A DNA stretch of 64,000 nt from Turbatrix aceti. Its lineage: Eukaryota > Nematoda > Chromadorea > Rhabditida > Panagrolaimidae. Of this stretch, positions 9,012 through 21,000 are shown one piece after another (positions within the stretch are counted from its first letter, which is position 1; each line of letters starts with the position of its first letter). Position numbers and translations under genes: made by a program. The notes under the pieces are model-generated. The model did not search any database. It was not told the origin of the DNA and worked only from the letters and a program-made list of their open reading frames with translations. The stretch is from positions 9,610,001-9,674,000 of the forward strand of contig OZ017766.1 in assembly GCA_963969345.1 (NCBI GenBank), given 5' to 3'.

Positions 9012-12000
9012 CTAAAAAAAATTATGTTTAGTAAAATATTTAAAATTTATTTTTTTTAAAACTGTCATTTAAAAATTTACCTGATCGGTAACGGCTTCGG
9101 CATTGACAGCCATGATCCGGTCTCCGACTTTGAGTTTTTCCGCAGCCGTAGATCCGGGTTGCAGGGAAGTTATTAGAATTCCTCGGGCTCGTTTCCCGAT
9201 TCCCATGCCCCATTGTTGGCCTTCGGCTTTTTTGAGCGTGATAAGGAGATCGTCGCTGCCTTCTTCGTGGAGATCGGGGACAAGAGTGATTTCGTTAGAC
9301 GGCAGCGGGGAGGGCGAAGGTGGGGGGATTACGGTAGATGAGTCGGATTGCTCAGCGAGAGATTTCTGAAATTTTTTTAACTGAGTTCAGATGTTTTAAA
9401 ATTTTTATGAAAATAAAGTTTTTTAAGAATTTTTTTTGCAAAAAAAAATGTAAATTTTTTGGATTACACATTTTTTAGCGAAGGATTTCTGGGATTTTTT
9501 AACTGCAAATTCTGGTTTTTTTTTCACTTTTTATAAAATTATTTTCATTAATAAAAAAAATTTATTCATAAAAAGAACTGAGAAATTATATTCTTTATTT
9601 TTTACGTTTTTGATTTTTCATAAAAATAAAAAAAACTGAAAAATTACATTTTTCGTTTTGTCAAATTACAAAAAAATATAAACTCACCAAATCCTGCTGA
9701 GACCCGGGTTCTTCACTCACGGGACTCAAATCAGAGTACACAATAACCTGATTCTCGTCCTGAATCTTGACTTCTGGCATTGGTCTGGATGGAGGCGCAG
9801 GCGGTGGCACATCTGATCTCTCTTCCCTCAGGCCATTTTTCGCATATCCTCCACCTGGCGACGGTAAAGGTGATATCGATACCGATGGCATCTTGAAATC
9901 CTCGTGATTAGCCCGGGGCGTCGTCGGCGTAGGCCCAATGTGGCCAAGCGGAGCCCCGTTATTCGTCGGCGCAGACGTTCCCGCGGAAGGCGACTGACTG
10001 CTGGCAGTTGTAGCGGCGGCGGCGGCGGCGGTATTATTATTGTTGGTATTATTATTATTATTGTTGTTATTTACACGTTGAAGTTGAGGCGAGAGTGAGG
10101 GAGGCTGGGCTGCGTGGACTCTATTTGCTGTCTCGGTTAGCTTCCATCTACCTATTTTGAGTGTTACCCGTCCGGTGCACGTTTTTAGCATTGTAGCGAC
10201 GTCTTCCTGCATTGAATTTGTCACGTCTTGGGTATTTACTGCCAAGATCTGAAATTGATTTGTTTTATTATTTTTTTACTTTTAAAAATTAAAAAAAAAA
10301 ATTTTTTGTCATTTTTTTAAAAATTGTTAAAAAATTGTTTTAAAAATGTTTTTAAAAATAAAAATAAAATTGTTTTTATTTTTTTTAAATTTTTTTTAAA
10401 ATGAAAATAAAAATTAAAAAAAAATTGTTTTTATTTTTTTTTATAAAATATTTTGAAAAAATATATGTAAAAAATTTTTTAAAAATAAAAAAAAAATTTT
10501 TTAAATTTAATTTTTTTTTAATTTTTCAAAAGTAAAATTTTTTTTATTCTTTTTATTTTATTTTTATTTTTTTTAAATTTGTTTTTAATTTTATAAATTT
10601 AAAAAAATTTTTTAAACTGAAAAAAGGTAAATCCCGGTTTTTCTCACCTGATCACTCTGCATAAGTCTGCCATCGCTGTCTGCTACCCCACCTTTTACAA
10701 TCTCGCTGACGTATACACCAGGCTCATTCTTCCGTCCAACAATGGATATACCCAATCCACGACCTGGTTTTTTGGTTAATTCTATCGTAAAAATGTTGTA
10801 AATTTGTGTAGGATCAAGGAGGGATAATTGCAGATTTACATCACGGTAGATGACGAATCTCACCTTGGCAGGTGTCCTCCGAAGCACCGATATCGCCTGT
10901 TCGTGAGACACTGCGCGCAGGGAATATCCATTTACCTGGAAACAAAAAAAAACTGTTTTGACAAAGGTATAAATATAATTTCTATACCTCCAAAATCTGA
11001 TCACCAGGCTTGAGACGTCCATCCATAGCCGCTGCTCCATCGGAATAAATTTCGTGTATAACTACCGTACCAAGCACCGTATCAGAGCCTCCAACAATGG
11101 ATAGCCCAAGTCCTTTGCCATCTTTGTCAATCTCGATGACAGTCTCAACACCCGTTTCTATCTGTGCGGTTCGTTCCATTTGTTGGTTTGACTTCTTCGA
11201 TGTCGTTGACGTGGGTGTCAGCGGAGGCACCGTTCCAGGAGGACCTGCAAGTTTTGACAATTGATGATTGTCAGCGAAAAAAAAAAGATACTATTATGTA
11301 TGCATTAAAAATCACAGAAAAATGCCAAAAACAACAACGTGCGACGAAAACACGACACAAACAAGCGGGAAGAAAAAAAAAATTAGATTTTGATGAAAAA
11401 AAAAGAGAATCTGATTGAAAAAAACGGGCTAACGTTGAAAAAGTTTTTGAAAAAAAAAATAAAAATAACTGGGGGATTTAATTCCAATGTCCAGAAATTA
11501 TTTATGTTTTTGCATACAGGTTCCAATGACAAATAAAAACTGTGCAATGCGCTCCATATTTTAAAATTCAAGAAATCAGATAAAATGCGTCAAAAAATAT
11601 TTGTGTCGAAAATTTATGCCAACGCATTTTTTTGTTTTCCAAAAATTAAATTACTAAATTTATTTATTTATTAACTGTCTAGAAGATTTTTTTTATTTTT
11701 AACAACAAAATTAAAAAAAAACCATAAAAAAAAATATTTTTGTTAAAAAAAAATTAATCATAAAAAAACTTTTGTTAAAAAACTGTTGCGTTTATTTCAA
11801 ACAGGCCTTGAAAAAGTTTAATGTTATCAAAACGTGATACATTTTTTTCTTTCAAAAATGATATTACACTGTTCCCGCACAATTTTGTTCAATAAAAAAT
11901 CAATAAAATTATTTAATCGTAATCCAATTCACGCACACATACATAAGCGCGAATATTTAATTTTTGCGAACATAAAACCAAGGCCATAAAAATTATCCAA

Positions 12001-15000
12001 CATCCAACAGTTTTATGGTAGTTATGTAATTGTCATAATTTTTTTTGCGTGACACTCGTCAGCAGAGCATTAGCACAATAACTGCAGTGACCATGGCACT
12101 GTTAGCTCAGAAAAGGGTGGCAATACAAAAAATATTTAGTAAAACGAAACTAACTGGAAACGTACATATGTAATTCCTAAAATAAAATGTGGGATAGTGT
12201 AATAAATAAATTTTTTACACACTCGGCGGATTAAATTTAAATATTATACATATTTATTTTTTTTGTTTTATCCGATCAATATTTATAATAGAATTTATTT
12301 AAATACATATTTGTTTGTGTGAAAAAGCTAACACGCACACACATACACACAAACGCAGAATGGAAAAATATAGGGTTTCTAAAGTTTCAAAAAAGTCTGA
12401 CAACGCTAATGAGCAGAAGCAGTAGCAGATGCAGCGTCAGTCATGAAGCTTGGCAGGCGGCGGCACGCAAACAAGCTTGGTTAGTTCCCCTAGAAGCTTG
12501 TGGAGACGATTGGCTCGAAGAAGAGAGAAAAAAAAAAGATGAAGAAAAAAAAAGTAGTAACGAGACTAAAGCGAGCTTATAAGATAGTGGATAGACGACG
12601 ACGGCATGGCACCGCACCACGTTCGGCACGTTGGGCACGTGTCGCAGCCATGAATCGTGTCGTTTTTGTTCCAATGGCATGACCGACAGACAGACGACAA
12701 CGGACGTGGACACAGGATGCCGGCGAGGCGACAGAAGGACTGTGTGCCGTGCCAAAAAGGAGAGGGGGGGGGGGGTTAGATTGAAGGCTGAAGGCTGTCA
12801 GTCTCGTCAGAGCCGCTCGCCCGCCTTGAGGCAAAAATGGGATTGAATGAAGCGAGCAGCAGCGAGGGGACACGGACGACGGACGACGGAAGGGAGACAC
12901 ACGCGGTAGCGGTCGTCGACAACCGTCAACCGACAACCAACCGACAACCAACCGTCAACCGACGACGAAAGACATATTTCAACGCGTATTTGTGTTTCTG
13001 TTTCTGTTTCAGCTTCAGCATGCGTAACCTCATCCAGCGTGGTGAACCACCCGGCTGGCGACAGAAAAGCTGTCATGAAAAAATGCGCAACCACCACCAA
13101 TTTTATTGTTTTTCATAAATGTACGTATTTATAAAAAAATTTGTGGATTTAAAAAAAAATTTTTTTTGAGATTAGAAAATTTTTTTAACTGAATTAGAAT
13201 ATATTTTTGTATTGTTATCATAACTGAAGGCCAAACGTCTAAAAAAATCCTAAAATCCTGTATTTTTTTTGCTTCAGGCAGAAAATAGGGTTAGCCATCA
13301 ATGAAGGGACCCAAATGAGCTTCAAAACGGACACAAAGTGCCATACACACACACACACTCAGTCAGTCAGGCAGGCACACGCGCACACGGTCAATTTTAC
13401 TGGATTGAATGAACCACAAAAAAAAAGAGAGTGAAGGGGAGAAAAAAAAGTTTTCACATGACCGAACACGCTTGCTTACGTCCTACCGAAGCGCGCTGGG
13501 AGGACGTCGACGTCGATGATGAAGAAGCCGGACGTCAGAGCTATGTACATACATTCTGATGCCCCGTGGCAGAAGACAGAAAAAAAAACTGTAGAAATTT
13601 TTTTTGCAACGTGTGGGGTCAATTGTGCGGAAAAAACTGTATCTTGTGTAGTATTTGTGTACATACATAAATGTACATAAGACAATAACTGAAATAACAA
13701 TCTAGCCTTAGAAGTTTCAAATCTTAGATGCTTTCATAAAGTTATGTGAAATCAGCGTCGCGGGAAAAGTTTGATCAGTCAAAAACAACTTTGAAAAAAA
13801 AACTGAAACAAGCAAAAAAAGAACACGAAACTATTTGTTCTAAAAAACTGAATTCAGGCAAAACTGAAACAAAATTCTAAAAAAAAAACTTATTGCTTTC
13901 AATTTTTTTTGCCAGAACAACAAACAATACATAAATTTGGCAACTAAACATTTGAGTTAAATTTTTCAAAAGTTCGAAAACTACAAAAATCCTAACATAA
14001 ATTTGAAACTGTTCTATTCAGGGAAACTGGGCCACTTGCAATTTTTTTAAGGAATAAATATCCGCCGTTAATTCGAAATAAATATAAATATAAATATTTT
14101 TAGAGTTCCCTTTTCAAGAAATCAGAAAAGTAGCAACTTCCAATTATAATTGACAACTTTACTAAACTTTGGTCTCACTTTTGTATCCTGTGTTTCCATT
14201 GGTTTGTCGAATAAAAAGCTTTGCAATCGAACACAAGAGCAAGAGCAAAGGTGTGTGCCCGCGCGCGCGCGTTCTAGGAAATCCAGACTCCATGGATTTC
14301 CTTTGGCTTGGCTTGGCCATAAAAGGTGACGCGTGGAAGGAAAAAAAAACGCTTGATGCCAAATTAGACTTCCTTCATTCATTCAAGCACGCTACTGTTT
14401 TATTTTATTTTTTTTCTTGTGTAAAACAATTTTTTTTTCGGGATGACGAGGAAGCAGGCATCTTTGAGGGGTGTGCCGTGGAGTGCACTCAGGAAAAAAA
14501 CTGTATTGAAATTTCGGTGTTAAAGTGAATCGTCAAAAAAAAAATTTTGAAGTCAACAATCGATACATAAAAAAATTTGAACCGTAAACTGACTTCCTAT
14601 TGGAATAATGAACTTTTTACAGTAATCCAGTTATAAAAAAATTTTAAAACGGTAAATCATTATAATTTTTCAGGAAAAAAAAACACGTTATCGACAGACA
14701 AGAAAAAAACTGCAAAGCCATAGACTCACTCACGTCAACAAGAAAAAAGACGACGGAATGAGAGATGAAATATCCTTCCCGCATCCCGTGGCTTTTCCAC
14801 CCCTCCCTCCACTCCCCTAAAACCAACCTCCTACAATATTGTATTTAGTTAACGATGGAAAAAGGGAGCGAAGAGGGGGAGTGAGAAAAGTGCCTACCCT
14901 TAGTTACTATTTAGCTGGCACTAACTTTTATGCAATATGAGGTGCTTCGGGGCACGGGGAGGAGGAGAAGAGGAGAAGAACGCGATGAAGGCAATTAGGC

Positions 15001-18000
15001 ACACCATGTTTTGTCTTTTTCAACAAAAATAAATAACAAATAGTGCTTATTTTTATGATGTTTTTTTTTCAACATCAACAACAACAAAAAAACAGAATTA
15101 CGCGGGTGTAAATTTTTATTTACATATATTTTTTGAAATTGTTGATTAAAGTATCTTGCAGAATTTCAATAAAGAAAAATAAAAATTCAACTTTGAAAAT
15201 AATTTCGAAACAAAATCCTTGATATTTTATTGTGTAAAAAAAACTGTTTTCCAATTATTGCTTTGTTTTAATTTTTTTTAATGAAAACAGATAAAAAATT
15301 GTTGAGCATTTCATAATTGTTTTTAAACTGTCCCTGTCTATTGTTTCTGAAAGCTGTCAAATTAATGCAAAGCGGATAAAAAAAGTTAACTGAAAGTCAA
15401 TTTTGTCGCGTCACGCGAAGTATTCGAACTTCCCGCGTTCTGGTCTCGAGGCGAAATGGAGGAGCGCGTGCGCATCGAGCTCAACCTCGGCCCGATCCTC
15501 TGGAAACTTCGCGACCAATCAACGAATGCGAACGTTCCCACAGATCTCCTCTTGTATCTTCCAGAATATTCTGCCCCGATTCGTATATAAGGCTCTCATT
15601 CTGCCCCTGATTGTTGATGATTTGTTGATGATTTGTTGATGATTGGTTGATGTATTGTGGATATTGTTGTTGTTGGTTATTGTCTGTGTTATTCCAATAA
15701 ACCTCTGTGCTTTACTCCTGTGCGCCTTCGTAGAGCGACACTAGCGACCAGCTAACCTCATCGCCTGGTCCTAACGCTCGCTCTACCCTTCTTGGACCAG
15801 CTAACCTTATCGCCTGGTCCCACTCGTTTCCTCCGACCGGCAACTCGGTGCCCGGTCATCTCACTCATCACCTACACCCACGGGCGCGTGTAGGAACCTC
15901 CTGGGTGAGTTCCTCTTTCTCTTTGGTTCTCGGTCGCTTGCCGCCTCGTTACAGGCAACGCGACACCCGCGCCACCACCCCAACCCAACCGGGAGCCTGG
16001 TGTGCTCCCACAATTTTAGATTCTGCGCACTCATTGTCAAGGGACTAATAATGTTTGCAGACAAACATTCAATAATCGTCCAAAAAAAACTAAAGTTGAC
16101 AAAAACTGATATGTAAATGATTTGATCGCTAATTACGCTAGCAAAAAGTCTAATATTTATATTTATGTAAATATACGTATTTGCATGCCCACGCCGAACC
16201 TTATACGGCAACAAAAAAACGGATGTGCACTTTTTGTAGACTTGTTTTTGGAAAAAAACAAGCGGTTATTAGCCATGTTTACACAAACACGCGCAAAACA
16301 ACTGAATGAATGGCTCATTATCTAAATACATAAATGTGTGGCACTACGCATTTGATGTCATTTGTGTTTTGTAGTCAATGAGTAGTGCCTACCGTGGCGC
16401 ATCCGTTTGGGCGAGGTAAAAATTAACTGGGGCTATTAATGTTATTTTTTTGTAAATATTTATATAAAAGTATTAGTCACTGTTTGTAACTTTGAAGTTC
16501 ATTTTTGAAACTATGATTTGCAGCTTATTTTTAAAATCATGAAAAAAAAAATTTTTTTTTGAAGAAAAAAAACGATTTTTTTGATAAATATGTTGTTTTT
16601 AAAGTACATATTTGTAACTGTCTTTAAAGATGTAAAATTGATAATTTTGCTAAACTCAAATTACTGTCATTCATGGCATTTTTTTGTAACAAAAGAAACA
16701 AACACAAAAAAATTCCACGCTAAAAACAATAATGCACTAATAAACAATTTACTGCGTTCTGAATGAATTTCAATAATCACCAAGAACAAAAAATTTATAT
16801 TTATTATAGAAAAAAATTTTAAACTGCTCTGGGTTTTTCGTCAGTTTTTTTTCGCGATTTTTTTCCGTTACCAAAAAAACTATCTACTAATTCAGGCCCT
16901 AAAACAACAGAAAATTGGCGTATGCAAGTTTTAAATATACATTCGACCTCAAAAACGAAACAAACACAAAAAATAATGATCAATCAACGCATATTTACGA
17001 AACGATACAACACACTTTTTATCATTGTACATAAAAAAAAATAGCAACCAACCATCAGAAACTGGTGACTTGGCGCTGTCATGCGGCGACAACTTGGAAT
17101 GATGACCGGGTGAGGGAAGGTGATGGTGATCCTTGGCCCCGGGAGCACCGTTACCGCTGCCCGTGCCTGTGCCTCCAGGCTGTCCCTCCGGGCTGACAAC
17201 TGATGATCCACCGCCACCACCGGATGATGATGGATCGTCGCCCTGAAAAATTTCACACTTGTTGTTTGAGAGTTGCAAATGTTCGGGCTTTTGACGTCAG
17301 GTCAATCAATTTTTTTTATGTATGTAACTCAGCTGACTTTTTTTTTAGATAATCTTAGAGGTGAACAAAAAAATATAACTGGTGATTGCTTTTTGAACTT
17401 TGGTAAAAAATGGGCGCGGAAATACATAGAAGAAACTGTTGTATACTTTCAACAACATAATTTTTTTTTGTTAAAACTGTATTTGTTTTCGGAAGTCAAT
17501 TTGAACTGAGTCTGAAAAATCGGAAAAATCCAAAAGAACCCAAAATTTTTGCCTAAAAACACAAAATATTATAAATTCGTGTTTGTTGCAATTTTTGTCA
17601 AGATATCTTTTTAGAAAGACTACAAAAAACTGGATCAATATACCGATCAGACAAAAAAAACGTATGTTTTCTATTATGTTTACGTACTACAAACGTAAAA
17701 AAAAGAATAAGTTCTCATAAAAGTCAGCAAGTTGTTACCATCGACATTTGTCAAAAACACAATTTAAAAAAAAAGTTTAATACAATTCAAAAATTTCACT
17801 GCTTTTTGCAACATTTTCAAAAAAATTCTCAAATGCAAAAAAAACATTTCAAAAAATCCTAACCAATGCCATGTGATAAATCTTAAACGACAATCTCCTG
17901 ATCATGGCTGTCGTTGACTGTGGAGAACAGTAGCAGAGCAGCACCATCAACGGCAGCGCAAATAGGTAGTACAAAACCATTCAAAACTGATGGCAAAATT

Positions 18001-21000
18001 TTGTGACGTCGACTCTTTTTTGTGCGAAAAGAAATTGGACAACGTCGAAAAAATGCGAGGAATGGAGTGGAATTTTTTTTTTTACTCACTCAACTCATTT
18101 AGCGCAATAAAAGCCATTTGCAAAGAAGAAAGAAGAAAGAAGCAAAAGCATTTGGCGGATGGAAAACTGACTTGTTCAAGAAAGAAATTGCTTAATGAAC
18201 ACTAAATTATTTACCAAAGCTTGCACCGACAAAAAAATACGAGAAACATGCATGCCTACTAATTTTTTTGTGCACAGTTGGTACGTGTCTTTTGTATCCT
18301 TGTTAGGCGCCTTCAAACATGGTACACAATTTTTTTTATGGTTTCTAATGAATTAATTTATCTACATTAAAATTTGTTTCGGGGGAGAAAATTTTGTATG
18401 TAATAGGATGTCCAGAATCTGGACTCCAGATGTAGTATGGAAAAACATTATCATGTGTTAGAAAAAAAACTAATGTGACTGATAAAACTGGTGAATGACA
18501 CTTGTTTTAATGGTACACATCAACGTGATTTTTTTCAACGAAGATAATGAACGCATAAAAATAACAGATTCGGCGAAGAACAAGTAAACAAAAAAACTAT
18601 TTAAACTTTGAAATTTTAATTTTTTTTAATTTTTAAAAATTAAAAAAATATAAAAATCAAAACTGGTGCGAAAAATTAAAACTGGTATTTGTTTCAAGTG
18701 ATAATGTTTTGAATTTGAATTTTGAATGTTACTATTTTTTTACATAATTTTTTTTTAAAACTGTGCCACTGTATGTACTCTATAATTTTTTTAAATCACA
18801 GCAAATATTATAAAAAATTAAGAAATAAAAACTGAGCAATGAAATCTGTACATAGTAATCAACAAATACAAAAAAAATATTGTTTTCTTAATTTTAACCG
18901 CTGCAAAACTTCAAAAGCTGGCAAGAAACTTTTTTTTTTTGACTTTTTTTGATGATTTTTTTTGTGAAGTATTAAACAAGTAAAAATTGTACTTTTGCGA
19001 TTAAAATTTTTGAAAAAAAACTGAATCGTGTAATGAGTATGACCAACCTTATTTCCAGAAGCAATTTGGAGGTTCTCATCGACGCCCGCAGAAGTCGAAG
19101 ACGGTTGTGCGTCATCTTTTTCGGCTTCTGGTTTTCGAAGGATTAGCAACGCTAGCTCGTCGCCTTCACAACATTCACGGATTTTCTTGGTTGCCGAAGA
19201 ATCTGACAAGCCAAAGAGAACTTTGCCATTAATCTGAAAAAAAAAATTATTGTCAACGACGCTGAAAATAGTAGACAGAAAAACTGAAAAGCATTGAGCA
19301 CAGTTTTTTTTCACAACGCCAAAAAATGTTTTTTTTTCTAAATATCTAAATTTGAAATAAACATTGCCATTCAGAAAAAAACTGTATTTAGCCAAAAACG
19401 TCTTATTTTTTTAAATTAAAAAAATTGTGATTTTTCGAAAAAAACTGCATTTTTACGAAAAAAAATTATTTTTGAAATTACTGTATTTCATAAAACTGAG
19501 AAAAAAAACTGCGTATATCATTTTTCAAGTGTATTCACCTCCAACAACTCATCGCCCATCTGCAACGGTAAAGGTGACGTAGACGTGATATCCACCACAA
19601 ATACCGATTTTTTCTTGCCTCCACTGCCGCCGGGTGAATTCTCGAGATCATTGGTCACCGAAAAGCCCAGACCCTTGGGCGGTATGCCCTCCAGTCGAAT
19701 AATCGTCGGCTTTCCCGGCAGATCGGCATACTTTTTCTGGATCTTCTTTCTCTGTATAGCAAAATCTGTCTTCCTCCTCATCGTCATCCGGATCCTTGTG
19801 CAGAGCTGCCGCGCTTTCAGAATCCAATTTTTTCCTCATCGATTCTCGGAGTTTGCTCAGACGTCGGAAAAGTTTTTTGCTGCTTCGCTTTTTTTCTACT
19901 GGTTTTTCGGGGGGAGGTTGTTGTTGTTGTTCTTTGTCCTTGGGCGTCGATGGTGTCTCAACTGTCGGAGTTGTCGGGGGATTTGGATTTGGAGGGGTTT
20001 CGTTGACCGCTGTGTTTTTATTTTCCTTTTCTTCCGATTCAGAAGGCGCGTTGTGGACGATTTCAACCTTCTGCCGGTGTTCTTCGGTCCCGGAAGAGTG
20101 ATTATGATGAACGTTAAAACTCTGCAGCGACTGGACAACAAACTTGACGGGATTCGTTGCGCCCTTGATTACCTGGACCGCGTATTCGTGAGTTGCGTCT
20201 TTGAGATCAACATCGTTGACCGATATTACGCGATCGCCCATAAACATTTGCCCGGATCGACCAGCCGGACTCTCAGGGAGAACAGATTTGATAAAAATCC
20301 CGGTTACCGTATTTCCGGTTCCCGGGAGGCCACCCTTTTGTGAGACCTCAACTCGACCACCCACAATGCTGATACCAAAGGATTCGTTGGGTTCTCGGTG
20401 CAGGACCACGGTTCTCGCTTCTCCCCAGTAGGATGTCCTTTTTCGGGGTTTTGAAGCAATCGAAGTTGTCGACGAACAAGTTGAGGGCGGCTTGGGGGGG
20501 ATTGGTGGGGCGGTAGCGGGGCCGTCTGCGGGTTCCATTGTCAGGGTTGTGGAGGGTCGTTGGGAATCGTCCTGAAAGATGAGGAAGAATAAATTCAAAA
20601 ACTGTTGGGAACTATTTGTAAGTTTTGTAATTTTTTTAAGTGCATTGTTGCGGTATTTTTTAATCACTTAAAAAAAAACTTTTAAAGTTATAATAATAAT
20701 TTAAAAATACGCACTTAAAAAACTGCACGTGATGATTTTTTGCAACAAAATTTTACATTTTTTTTTGTTAAGTTTTAATTTTTTATTAATTAATTTTTTG
20801 TTTGAAATAAAAAAAATATCATACTAAAAATAAAAAAAATCGTCAGCAAATAATACATAAACAAAAAAAACTGGCTGAAATATTATGGTTTCAAAAAAAC
20901 CAGTCATTTTTTTGAAACTGCATTTTTTTACAAAAGTTTGATACTAAATATCAATATTTATAAAATTTTTTGAGCAAAAAAATATTTTTTTATAAGTTGA

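Larger units (their letters stand above)
11245..17052 (-). other. mpz-1 intron 21 (5.8 kb)
   Basis: Holds a GC-richer pocket at about 12400-13100 with a short tandem repeat (ACCGACAACCA-type, 12917-12966), CA-rich runs at 12340 and 13350, and the retroelement-like remnant with hairpins at 15390-16013. AAAACTG motifs are frequent. No host exon could be fitted. The GC-rich pocket could be an internal promoter or enhancer. Confidence 0.6.

Noticed and set aside
12441..13118. Several overlapping frames on both strands in the GC pocket of intron 21
   Set aside because: Arg/Ser-rich on all frames, produced by GC-rich repeats; no splice-compatible exon.
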